A DNA stretch of 64,000 nucleotides from Impatiens glandulifera (lineage: Eukaryota > Streptophyta > Magnoliopsida > Ericales > Balsaminaceae). The stretch spans positions 25,618,312 to 25,682,311 of the forward strand of contig NC_061869.1 in the NCBI RefSeq assembly GCF_907164915.1, written 5' to 3'. Of the stretch, positions 33,386 through 44,348 are shown piece after piece. The translations under genes were made by a program, and so were the position numbers. The first letter of the stretch is position 1. Each line of letters opens with the position of its first letter. Under the pieces are notes generated by a model. It did not search any database. It was not told where the DNA came from and saw only the letters and a list, made by a program, of their open reading frames with translations.

Positions 33386-33806
33386 CAGCAGGATTCTGGA
33401 CCATCAGATGAGCGCCCAAATCTCATCCGACAGCTCAGAGCGCGCCAGAAATCTAGCTGTAGCAGAACCACGTGCGCGCGCCCGCACCGGATCAACTAAC
33501 GGGATGGACTAACCCCATTAGTCAAGACCGTTGACCGCGGACGGAACGCTGACGGCGTCAGGCGAAACGCAGGGTTCGCCGGAATCACGACCTCGCCAGC
33601 GAGTTTCTTCCAGAAGCTCTAACTTCGGCTACAGGCGATCAAATCCGTTGATTTTTTCGCTCACGTGATCCTATCGTCAGCGCCTACGTTTTCCCCTTAT
33701 CTAGAAGCCTTATCTTCCCCGGGATAAGGCTGCCACGAATTAGGGATAAGAATGCCAACGATCAAAGAAAACTCAAATTGGCTTTCTACAGCCGACCTTC
33801 GAGCAC

Positions 33807-33814
33807 TATAAATA
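33807..33814 (+). promoter_or_regulatory. TATA box of the solo LTR
   Basis: TATAAATA in CACTATAAATACTCCCC, within a more GC-rich promoter-like stretch (33,400-33,850). If active, transcription would run right towards the rest of copy B. Confidence 0.6.
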
Positions 33815-34199
33815 CTCCCCTACCCCTCTACTACCAATCCATCAAACAATAACCAGGAATTACACATCAATTCAATCCGATTGAAGACCTGCAAAATCCG
33901 GCGAAGAACAATTTTTTTCAAAACTTTCTCCAGCGAGCCAAGCTTCTATCCAGGCTTCTGGATCACTTCCAGCAACTCCCAGGAATGTTTTCCAGCTGTT
34001 GGTATGATTCCAGAAGCTTTGAATATTGATTTGTAATTGAAAATTTTGAATTTCTTCAAAATTTCTTGTTTGATCACTTTGGTCGTGTTCTTATGCTTGT
34101 ATATATGATTTCTTTGTATAGAATCATTATATATATCATGTGTAAGCTTTTTGTTGAAAGAAAACCGATCAAATCAACCTAGAACAGAATTTTGCAAAA

Positions 34200-34700
34200 A
34201 TCAGTTTGAAAATTTGATTTTTTGAAATGTTGTGTTCTTGGTTTAAACTTGGATTTGTTGATCCAGATTGTTGTTATATATGTTTATAAACATGTTTGAA
34301 TCATTTCCAAACAACTGTAATCAAGTTTTGATCATGTTTGATAAAAATTGAAATTTGAGAAAAAAGCTTGAAAATTTGAATTTCAAAACTTTGTGTTCTT
34401 GCTTTTAATCTGATTTTGTTGGTTCAATTAGTTGTATTACATGTTTGTATACATGATTAGATGATTCATAAGTAACTGTAATCATGTTTTTATCATGTTT
34501 GATCAAATTGAAATTTTGGAAAAAAGGTTAAAATTCTGGATTTTTGAAATTTCATTTTCTTGCTTCTAAGTTGGATTTGTTGATTCAATTAGTAGCTATA
34601 CATGATTCCTAACATGTAGGGATGAATTTCAAGTAACTATTTCACCCTTTTGATCATGTTTGATCAAATTTGGTATTTGAAAAAAGTTAGATTTTGATTC
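34200..34700 (+). repeat. Degenerate tandem repeat, about 170-bp unit, 3 copies, in the solo LTR
   Basis: Repeated blocks: GTGTTCTTGGTTTAAACTTG, GGATTTGTTGAT(C/T)CA, ACATGTTTG, GTAACTGTAATCATG, TTTGATCAAATTGAAATTT and AAAAAAGCTTGAAAATTTG. Confidence 0.7.
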
Positions 34701-35124
34701 AATCTTCAAAAACCATTTTAATGATGTAATGATGTTCTTGTTTTGGTATGGATTAACTATATTCATCATTTCAAAGCTAATGGAACAAAAATCAGGCCTT
34801 GAAATGGCCTAATTTAAAACATCCCACAATTTGACCTAGAAATGATGTTTTAAAATTGTTTCTCTTATTATCTTCAAAATCGTGATTTATGTTAGGACTT
34901 TTGTTCTTCATGATCATATGAACCTACTTCAACTTACGGATTATGATTTGGACATCCCAATTAAAAGTTATGGCCTTCTGAAGTTTCGGACCAAAACAAG
35001 AACACCAGGCCCTGAAATTTTGCCTTCGGGCCGAGAAAAACAGGCCAGGACCGAGCCGCGCGACCGAGGAAACCGCCCAGAACTGTGCCACCCGAACGAG
35101 AAAGTTGTCTTAAGACCGACGAAA

Positions 35125-35290
35125 CTAGCCTAGACCTAATTAACCTAGGACAAACCTTTCTACTTGACCTAGGATTGACCTTGACACCTAACCTAGGACT
35201 AACAACTAAACCTAGTCTCATCTTAGCCTAGGACAAACCCTAGCCCTAGCCTAGTATCAATCCCCCACTTAACCTAAGACTGTTATAGCC
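35125..35290 (+). repeat. CCTAGG-rich cluster in the solo LTR
   Basis: Within about 165 bp, AACCTAGGACAAACC-like units recur, with at least five CCTAGG palindromes and several CCTAG(C/A/T) variants. Confidence 0.7.
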
Positions 35291-36185
35291 CTAGGCCTAA
35301 GTCCGAACCCTTCCTCAAAATTGAACCTCTTCAACCTTACTAAGCCCAAATTGACCAGATCGGACTCGAACCTAGGGTTTAATCCTTAGGCCCGTTTGGT
35401 TCCAATTTTCAAAAAAATCCAAAACAATTTTGGAACCAAGCCCCCATTTTCTACAAAATTGTATTTTCAAGGTCATAAAGTAACTCTCAAGATTCTCTAG
35501 GATGTGTCCCAAAGCAATTTTCTTTTGCTAAGTCTTGTTTGGTTATACTCTCTAACATCTTTTTCTGATATTTTCAGGTTTTGTTAAATCTGAACCCCAA
35601 CGCAACAGGTACACACCTCCTTTAAATAATCTTGTACAATTATTTAAAGTCTATCCTCATTTAGGACCCCTGAACTACTAATTAAAGATAAGGAATGTTA
35701 TAACTAGATTTATAGAAGCCAGACTTTGTCTATTTTAGAAGGATTTTGAAAACCGTCCTTAGGCGGGCACAAAGAACATAGCGCGAAAGCCCTTTCTCGA
35801 GCGTAAATAGACAACGAACCACTTTTTTTCAGAAACTTTGACTTTCAAATGATTAATCTTTAAATTGATTATGTTTAATTGATTTAAATCGGACCAGGTT
35901 AAATTGTTATTCAGCCTCCTAGATTATTAATGTTTGAACAAAAGATTAATTATTTTACATAATTAATTTATTACTGCTCCAGGTATTCTCAAAATCTTTT
36001 AAAAATTAAATGTTTCATTTTAAAAGATGCCTGGTACGCAAACCAAGGTTGAAATCATTGAACCTCGAGCTGTCTCGCGGTAGTCCTTCCATATTGCCAC
36101 GTGTCTCACAAACACGTGATAAGCTATGGAACGGGACATAGACCGAGGGGAATAAAACGGTGATACAAATACTATTTTTGATCAT

Positions 36186-36725
36186 ACACTACAAAAAACT
36201 GCTCATTTGTAACAGGTGCACCGCAACTATCTTTGCATTAAAAACGGTCTTTAACATTTGTCTTAGACTATAGACAATCGGAAAGTATGAGAAGCAAACG
36301 ACCCACCGATGATTGAAAGTATTATTCAGACTACAAAAATCCGAGACGAAAAATTCGATTCGGCTAAATAGGATGCCAAGTCGAACAAAACGCAACATTA
36401 ACTCAACACTACGTGATAAAAAGGAAAACAAGGCACCCTCCAATACTAAAAAGGCCATCGGAGTGAAAAAGATTTAAAAGACAACTTAAGTTTAGACATT
36501 GAGATATAGAAATGGAAAAAATGGAAACCACTTAAACTACCTCCTAAATAACATAATGAGTTAAGAGCTAACTTTTTTATATAAGGAATTTTTATCTTTT
36601 TAAATAACCTTACAACTTCAAACAAGCTCTCAAACCTTTCAAACTTAAAAATAATATCACCTTCAAATTTTAATCTCCATTATTATTATAGTATTTCAAA
36701 TAAAATGACAATTAATATTTACTCT
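36186..36725 (+). mobile_element. CACTA-like element end, copy B
   Basis: Twin of 623-1,176. It starts CACTACAAAAAACTGC. No inverted partner end was found. Confidence 0.35.
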
Positions 36726-38023
36726 TGTAAGGATCAGGATCGCTGATAGAGGACCGGGGTCTAGCCAAAGGAGACCTCTTAAAACACACAAAACTGTTGG
36801 CACTAATTCGGTTAAGAATTAACATCGGTCTTAACACCACACAAACTGTCACAAACTCTTAAACTGGGTTCAAGTGACAAAATAGATTGTTTCAGCTTGA
36901 AGCAACGCACAAAGATCAGTTAAAGAAGAGAATGGAGAAGAATTGGTTAGAATGTTAGGAAAACTGGTCCGGTTGGTTTAAGGGAAAACCGGTTCAGTTG
37001 GTTTAAGGAAAAACTGGTTCGGTTGGTTTGTGAGAAAACCGGTTCAGTTGGTTTGGTGACCAAAAATAAATGAAGAACACAAAACACATATTTTATGGAT
37101 GTTCGGAGATAAAACTCTTACTTCACCCCCTTCTTCTCAAATAGTGAGAACGATATTCATTAAGGATTATTCCAAAACACAATCGAGTCTTATTTACTGC
37201 TCGATGTTCACTTTACAATACTTGTACAGTATTGTAATACACTTTTACAAATATGTAAATACATATAACTTTTCAGTTCGTTCTTATCACTCAATAACTT
37301 GGTAGATTTCTCAAGGTATGTTCGCAAGAGTGAAATGATCGCGCAAGGAGTTTTTCTCTCTTTAACTTTGTAATCTGATAGTCCTCTTTTTATAATGGAA
37401 ATATGACAACGATCATATTTCTCTCTCATCCGGTGATTGGTCAAAAGGAGTCGTGCTGGTCTGGATTAGGTAACTTGCACGCTTTGTCTTTGTACACATG
37501 ACATTTGTGCAGTGGGCAGCGCCTGCCTCTTAAAGGTTATTTGTGGACATCGGTAAGGTCAGATAATCATTATTCTGCCTCATGCCTGGTTCATAACCTT
37601 CTTTTACATATTATCAAGGAATATTTTTTTTGTCTTAACACGTTATATTTAATGTATTCATTATCGTTTGGATGATCTGCCCGTTGGAGATATATGGTAG
37701 CTTTACGTTTTTCAAGAGGTTGAACCAGTCGGATATGTCGAACCGTATATTTTCAGTTTGTAGTTCATTTAATAACTGGAGCTGAAAGAATTTAATTAAC
37801 CGAAGCTCATTTAATAACCAAAGATCATTTATGACCGAAGTCACTCCTCATTTAATGCCAAAGTATTTAATTAGCCGACCATGCTTCATTATAAAACCGG
37901 TTTATCGATCTTCACTTCAGGAGCATTAAGTGTCGGTTGACCGATCTCCTCTTCGGGAGCATTAAGTGCCGGTTGATCGATCTTTATAGAGCCGAAGTCG
38001 GACTACCGGTCAAGCTACCAAAC

Positions 38024-38886
38024 CGTTTTCCACGGCCGAGCCGATCTCGCCTACAGGTAAATTTCGGTATTTTAATTAGCTTCCCTGAAATAGCAAAACT
38101 TTATTTGTAGTCGGTGAGATTCGATCACTGGTAGGGGTGTTCATCGGTTCGGTTTTCAGGTTATTCGAGTTTTCGGTTCGGGTTCTTCGAATTTTTATTT
38201 TTAAGCAAATTCGAAAACCGAACCAATTTGAATAAATTCGAATTCGGTTTATTTGAATTCGGTGAATTCAATTTCGGTTCGAATTCGGTCGGATATTCGG
38301 TTTAGACCAAATATAGAACATCACCTACCCATAAGATAATTTTTTTAAAAAGAGTTAACAAAATAAATAATTTGTTAAAGAGATCTTATATACTTAAATT
38401 ATAAAAAAATATAAATCACGCAAACTTACTGACTAACGCTAATATATATTCGATAACTAAACGACGAAAATAAAACAGTGTCGACGACGACAATATATGG
38501 CGGTTGAGAGGTGTGGACAACTAGAGAAATGGGAAAATGAAATAGGAATTATGGATTTAATGTAGGGATCTAATAGGAGGCACATGATAATTTAATATAT
38601 AATATGTAATAAGTTATATAATATATAATAAAAATAAATAATAAAAATGAATTCAGTTTTCGGTTTGGTTTTCGAGTTAAAACCTAAACTCGAAAACCAA
38701 ACCGAAAACCGTATTTGAATTCGAATCGGTTTAAAATTCGATTCGAAAATGTAATTCGAATTCGGTTTATTCGAATTCGGTGAATTCGAATTCGGTCGGA
38801 TATTCGGTTCAGACCAAATATTGAACACCCTAATCACTAGTCACCTGTGTGACAGGCAGGAGTGTTTACCACTACACTAGAGCACA
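38024..38886 (-). repeat. tRNA-Asp-derived SINE, copy 3, split by a MITE
   Basis: The minus strand reads TAGTGTAGTGGTAAACAC, then GCCTGTCACACAGGTGAC up to 38,833. After the MITE it continues from 38,131 with GATCGAATCTCACCGACTAC and the body to GGCTCGGCCGTGG. This copy keeps the best B box (GATCGAATC) and the strongest resemblance to tRNA-Asp(GTC). Confidence 0.7.
38132..38832. mobile_element. hAT-type MITE, 701 bp, in the SINE
   Basis: The ends are TAGGGGTGTTCA and TTGAACACCCTA (imperfect inverted repeats typical of hAT). Direct repeats ATCACTGG and ATCACTAG form an 8-bp TSD with one mismatch. Subterminal regions rich in TTCGGTTCGG / GAATTCGAATTC form extended inverted arms. There is no transposase. 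Confidence 0.9.
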
Positions 38887-39089
38887 TTCTTGCTATATTT
38901 AAACCAATTGATATACTTGATATGACTTAGCGGTTTAACATATATATTTATTTGAAATTAGTTTTATCTATTCATTAAACTTTTCATAAGGTCTAACAAT
39001 TATATTCTAACAATTTATTCCTTTTTGATTATTTAGAATAAATATTCAAAACTTGTAATTGTTGGCCGGTTTAAAGAGCTTATATTATT

Positions 39090-40263
39090 TGTTAGGATCT
39101 AGGTCGCGGCTGGAGAATCGGGGTCTGACCGATTAATGCGTTTCACTTAACGATTGGTGATTAATCCGGTTAGAGATTAACACCAGGGTTTCAATACTAC
39201 ACAAACTGTCACAAACCCTTGAAACGAGTTAAAGTGCGGAAGTGGTTTGTTTCAGGTTGAAGCAGCACATACATAGGATGAATAGAACCGGATTTGGACA
39301 AGGTCGGTTTGGAGTTTGGTGGGTCGGTTTTCGGATTCAGTAAGTCGGTTTAGGTAGGGTCGGTTAGTATGTAAAGCCGACAGAAAGTAAATAACAAGAC
39401 AGGTTTTTATGGATGTTCGGAGATAAAACTCCTACGTCACCCCTTCCTCTCGAAACCGCGAGAAGGATATTCACTAAGGAATACACAAACACAATCCGAT
39501 CGAGACTTATTGTAACACTCGTAAAATTTTCACCGAAATTGTAATCTCACTTCAAGTACACACTTAAGCTCTTTTAATTTAAAAAGATAAAGGCCACTTA
39601 TAACTTAGGTTGGTACAACTCTTAAATGTTTTCTCTTGTGACTTATTGCTTGTTAGAACTTAGAACTCAGAACTGCATTTACTCCTCTTCAGCTCATTCT
39701 TTTATAGGTGAAATGTGCCAACGGTCACATTTCATCTCCTTGAATCTGATTGGTTGAGCAGAAGTTCAGTGATTCAGACCTGGCGGTCTAAGCTTTCAGT
39801 ATATAGGTCAAACCGGCTAGGTTTGTCTTTTACTTAATATGGCAACTATCGGTTGGACAGTTGCCTGCACTTGGAGGGTTGCGCCTCTGATTTATCCTGG
39901 ATTGGAAAGATCTTGTCGGACGGTCTTCTGCAGCCTGCAGATTGTCCTCAGACTTGTATGAATATGGTAATACTATGGTCTGTCCCTTTGTTATCATCTT
40001 CAACAGATACTCAAAATATCTATTTGCACCGATAAGTTAAACGGATGACTTCCGGTTTTTCATAGTTTCAGGTTAACCGGATGACCAACGGTTTTGGCTT
40101 TCTCTTCTTGACCAGTCTTGTCTTCCTGATTGGTCAGGTTCTTGGCCGGTTGTGTTGCTTGACCGGTTGAATTATTTGACCGATCCTGATTCTTTAACCG
40201 TTCTCCTGCACAGGAAGTTTGTTTTGTTAGGTTCTTATTTTAACCGGTCTAATTTATCTAACA
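39090..40263 (-). repeat. 3' LTR of the full-length element
   Basis: On the plus strand it runs TGTTAGGATCTAGG to TTATCTAACA, 1,174 bp. It lacks the SINE and the 36-bp array found in the LTR at 2,521. Confidence 0.93.
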
Positions 40264-40437
40264 ATTTCTCCCTTTTTGATTATTTTATTTAAAATATTCA
40301 ACACCATGTAAGAATGAAGATGTAGGCTGGTTTCTTTAGAAGTTCATTTGGCTGGATTTTTGGAAAATGACTTAGAAAATTTTTTTCGAAAAATTGTCTT
40401 TTGAAAATTTTTTATCTTATCAATTTCTCCCTTTTTG
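40264..40437 (-). promoter_or_regulatory. Twin polypurine tracts
   Basis: AAAAAGGGAGAAAT occurs directly before the 3' LTR (40,264-40,278) and again at 40,422-40,437, each followed on the plus strand by a similar ATTTAAAATATTCAA block. Multiple tracts are a Sirevirus trait. The plus strand of the element would be primed here. Confidence 0.8.
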
Positions 40438-40567
40438 ATTATTTTAATTAAAATATTCAAAACCATGTAAAAATGAAGATGTAGGCCGGTTTACAAAAAT
40501 ACTTGATATATGTATATATAAAATTATACTAAGTTAAACATATGCCATATATAATTAAAGAAAACTT

Positions 40568-43500
40568 CTATCTCTTTTTCTTGGGCATGTATTTATCCAG
40601 CATTTGCTCAGTCATCTTTCCCTTGCCCGGATTGTAAGGATTGGCGCCAGGTCTAGAGGAGGATCCTTAACCACCTGAAGTACCGGTGAAAGGTGAAGCC
40701 GGTGGAGCAAACGATCTAAGTGGAATTACTTCAAGGCCTCACGGTCTTTTGATCTGCGGTATGGTTTCGTCATCGAGTTCGTCATCTACTTGTGAAACCG
40801 GGTTGGTTGGAGAATCAATAACCGTTTCAGCAACGTTGTCCAATAGCTTTGAAATTGCCGCCCTCTTGGAAGATGCTTTTCTTTTTCTGGTAGTCGGTCC
40901 GGATGGGGAAGTAGCCGCCTTTGATTTCTTATGAGCGTCGGCGAACTCATCGAATGCTAGTTGTTGGCCTATTAGTCTAGCCGCATCCTCATTTTGCTAA
41001 ATCGCTATGGCCGGTGCAATGTTTTCTATCGTTTGCATATGTCCGGCCGGGTCCGCATCCGCCTGTGCCGTTTCCTTTTGAAGCCGAATTTTGCTCATCC
41101 AGGGCATCTTGAATCTTTTGAGCCGCGATTTCATTCGCTTCTTCAAGTGCTTTGTCGGCTGCCAGCTTTGCCGCAACCAACTCCGTCAGTTGTTCGATGA
41201 CCGCCTTTAGATCGGCTTCGGTCTTGGCATGCTTCTCTTTAAGCGTTGCCATTTCTTCGAGTATGGATCCGGCCTGGACACCGGATTGAGACTGATCCCC
41301 TTCAATCTTATTCAGCCTTTGATCGGTTGTTATGAGGTGTAGTTCTATCAAACCGACCCTTTGGTTGGTATGAGAGATATCGGTTTCCATCTTCTTAGTT
41401 GTGGCTTCCAATGACTTAGTTCTGTCAGTTGTGTCGCTGAACAAAAGATCGGTAAGACCGTATTTGTCCTCAATGGACGTAATCCGTCCAACCGCGGCTT
41501 CCAGCTGTTTATTTGTAGACTCAATCATCTCGATGGATTTAGTCGTGGTTTCTTTTATCTTCTTTTGCCACATAAAGATGGCTCTGTTGACAAATTCTTC
41601 GATTATGTCCTTGACCCTTTCTTCCGTTACAGCCGGTACCGATGCATTGTCGATTTGCGGAGATGCATGTTGATCAGCGGGTGGTGTACCCGTTCCGAGT
41701 TCGGTGTTGTTGATGACGGGTTCCTGTTGAGGGGAGATATGCTCGGTTTCGTTCGGATTCGGACTGCCATCATCCTCAGGATTAGATCTGGAGAAGAGCG
41801 ACGCCTCTTGGTGCTCGGGTTCCGCTTCCAACCGTGCAAGCTCATCAGTCAGTTCTTGTTCTTTAATGGTAAGCATATCCAGCACCAAGATCTCGAATTG
41901 AGAATCCTCCGTCCCTGGGATGTGTTTTTCACAAAGGTGTTGAATATGTTCGGTGAGACCTAGTAACTGGGCATGCGGTTCGACCATCTTACTTATTCGA
42001 AGAGCGGTCAAGACGCTCTTAGCCTTTGTAAGGTTGATGACCTCCGTTTCCATCTCGACCAGTTTTTTGTATCTTCGGTCAGCGGGATGTTCCGGTAGCA
42101 TGTTGGTGTAGAAGATTTCATGCCGGTTCACGGCCCATTGAAAGTAGACGTCTCTTGCATCGTGAGCCTGAACGTAAATTTCGTTCATGATTTGTTTGAC
42201 GAGATCTTCTCCCATTTGCCGGATGATATCATCCGCGGTTTCATTTTCTCCCGGTTGTCTACCCGAACCGGCATAAATATTATCAGTTCTGGCCGATTGT
42301 TCTTCGACCACCGTCTCATTCCCTTTGCCAGACCGATCCTCCTCGGTGTGGTGTGAAAAAGTTCGGCCAGAGCTGGATGCCGAATTTTTTGTGTTGAGGG
42401 TGTCGGACTACGGATTAGCGGATCCGGTCGGTTGCTGATCCGCCTTGCTTCCGAAATTTTCTTTAGCCAGAGCCTTTTTCTTTTTAGCTTGTGACTTCAT
42501 TCGGCCACTCGTATTGTCGGAGACCTTTGTTTTGCCCTGTTTGTCCTCCAGTCTGATAAAATGATGGGATTTTGTGATTTTGCTGGGGGGAATGAAGACA
42601 CCTGGGCCGGTTTCAGTGTTGAAATGGCGCATCAGTTTGCCGAGTGGAACGACGTATCCCCATGACTGTTTAGATGATGGATCCACCATCTCACATAAGT
42701 TGGTGAAAATTACCTTTGCCTAGTTAATTTTAGTGCCGTGAACTAAACCGGTAATCATATCGATCTTTATTTAGGTGAGGCTATCATAGTTGCCTCCCCG
42801 TGCTTGAACCGACTTAGATAGAATCTCGCATAGAGGTCTATGTTCCGGTTTGAGGGAGGTTTTCTTACCGGACACTACTATTGGTACCACAATATCTGAA
42901 ACATCCCGACAAACCGCTTTGAATGTATCCTCGTCTGTAACCACAGAGAAGTCGCTCTCCTCAGTTGGTAGATGGAGGACCTCAGCAACCGACTCCATGG
43001 TGAGTTTGAACAGATTTCCGCCTATTGTTGCGGTTATCGTTCCTTCGCTGAGTACGGCGGTTTCGAAGAATTCGGTAACCGCTTCTTGATACAAGATGAA
43101 CGGTTCTTCCTTTTCCATGCCTTTTCGAACCACTCATAGAACGAGTCGGCAACTTTCCTGGTTATGACCTGGACCTGGTTTATCCCTTCGCCCGGATAGA
43201 GCGGAACCCCGAGTTCCATGAGTAGGCAGCTGATTTGGGGAATGAGGCCGGTATGGCGAGTGGTGATCATCCAGATCAAGACATCAAACAACACCCTAGA
43301 CCACTTGACCGGCGTATCTGTTGTGATAGTAGTCATCATGTTGAAAACTGTAGCACAGTAAGTATTGGTCACATCCTTATCTAGGATGCCTCGACCGATG
43401 ATATCATTGAGAAGCTGGTATTCAGCCCTCAATGATGACCTAGCACCGTGGTCACTGACCGGACGGTTCGACCTAGAGAAATTCAGAGAGATTTCGGCCT

Positions 43501-43819
43501 TAAGTTCGGCCGGAACGTGTAGATCGGTAAGCCCTTGCTTCGGAAGGTCGAAGCACCGGGAAAAATCACTTTCCGAAAAGTCAAACACGGTTCCCCCAAC
43601 CCTTGATTGAATATGGGTGTCAAAGTACGGAGTACCGCGGAAGACCTTTGCGTTGTAGAAGAATTCCAGAACGGTTTCAGGGAAGATGACATGTTTGTCA
43701 TCTAAAAAGGATTTTAGACCGGTGTCTTCAAGGGACTTGATCATTTTGAATATCTCGTAATGTTCAGTTCCTTAAGCAGAGTTGAAATCAACTTGGAGAA
43801 TGTTTTGAAACTGAGACAT
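40568..43819 (-). pseudogene. Additional ORF (aORF) of the full-length element, coiled-coil, NLS-like
   Basis: From the ATG at 43,819 (MSQFQNILQVDF) to the stop at 40,568, about 1,083 codons with several breaks: a stop near 43,774, a frame change near 43,090, stops near 42,770 and 42,407, and three more in the last 420 bp. The N-terminal half holds two copies of one module: VLEFFYNAKVFRG...GGTVFDFSESDF...DLPKQGL (about residues 55-110) and VTEFFETAVLSEG...GGNLFKLTMESV...HLPTEE (about 245-290). The open 440-codon stretch (42,311-40,989) is acidic, then coiled-coil (KSIEMIESTNKQLEAAV, HAKTEADLKAVIEQLTEL). Basic TTRKRKASSKRAA and a final MPKKKR look like nuclear signals. I see no signal peptide or clear membrane segment. 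The position matches the 'env-like' ORF of Sireviruses. Its function is unknown. Confidence 0.8.
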
Positions 43820-44348
43820 TTTTGGCTTAGTGAGATGATAAGTTTGATATTTGTGAATATTTTGTCTGATGTTTTCCTAACTTATATATAAGTTAAAGGA
43901 TGACAGTATTATCCAGTAGGTAGGAGTTAATGTAGTTTATTGACCATAGGATAAAATAAATTGCATGAATTAGGTGTATCTACAGCCTAGGAAGTGAGTC
44001 ATAGGCCTGGACGGTAAAAGATATCGTATCTTCACGTCTTTTAAGGTATGACTATTTTGCTTAGAAAATGTATCTTTTCAGAACAAATACATCTAAATCC
44101 AGACAGTTGTTCCACTTTTGTTCGGAGACCAAATCATTCGGGGTATATTATTTCCAAACTGGTCGGTTTTCAGTCATTGGTCTCGATGCGATTAATTAGT
44201 GCATGCACTAAGTAACTGGTCGGTTTATTGTGACTGATAGACAAAGCGGTTCTTCAATAAGTACCTTGGTGAATTCGGTTCCTGACAGTTTAGGAAGAGC
44301 TGCCGGTTTTGTCTGTCCGAACCAACTTTCCCTTTAGAGATTGAAGGT
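43820..44348. other. Spacer between pol and aORF of the full-length element
   Basis: About 530 bp without coding signal, containing (A/T)CGGTT-rich motifs. In copia-3 the equivalent spacer holds the TTAGACGT cluster. Confidence 0.5.

Larger units (their letters stand above)
32692..36167 (+). mobile_element. Solo LTR, 3,476 bp, probably Ty3/gypsy
   Basis: It starts TGTAAGCATG, ends GTGATACA and is flanked by AATAC at 32,687-32,691 and 36,168-36,172. Copy A has the single AATAC at 606-610. There is no primer site, polypurine tract or coding domain, so this is one LTR left after LTR-LTR recombination. The great length suggests a gypsy lineage with long LTRs, but no internal sequence is present to prove it. 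A TATAAATA box shows plus orientation. Confidence 0.85.
36726..39012 (-). repeat. Sire-beta 3' LTR, copy B
   Basis: On the minus strand it starts TGTTAGAATATAATTG at 39,012 and ends CCTGATCCTTACA at 36,726. It contains the SINE, itself split by a hAT MITE. Without the MITE and its TSD it is about 1.58 kb. A polypurine tract, AAAAAGGAATAAAT, precedes it on the minus strand (39,013-39,027). About 120 bp of internal sequence remain, now separated by the full-length element (39,013-39,089 and 50,580-50,626). Confidence 0.75.

Noticed and set aside
34882..35133. 83-codon frame in the solo LTR
   Set aside because: No domain or start context. It lies in the transcribed, non-coding part of the LTR with CCTAGG repeats following.
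41565..41963. Plus-strand frame of 132 codons
   Set aside because: Opposite-strand shadow of the aORF with no recognisable domain.
40989..42311. A 440-codon open frame that could pass for a host coiled-coil gene
   Set aside because: It lies on the same strand between pol and the 3' LTR of a TSD-flanked retroelement and is continuous with the broken aORF on both sides, so it is element sequence.
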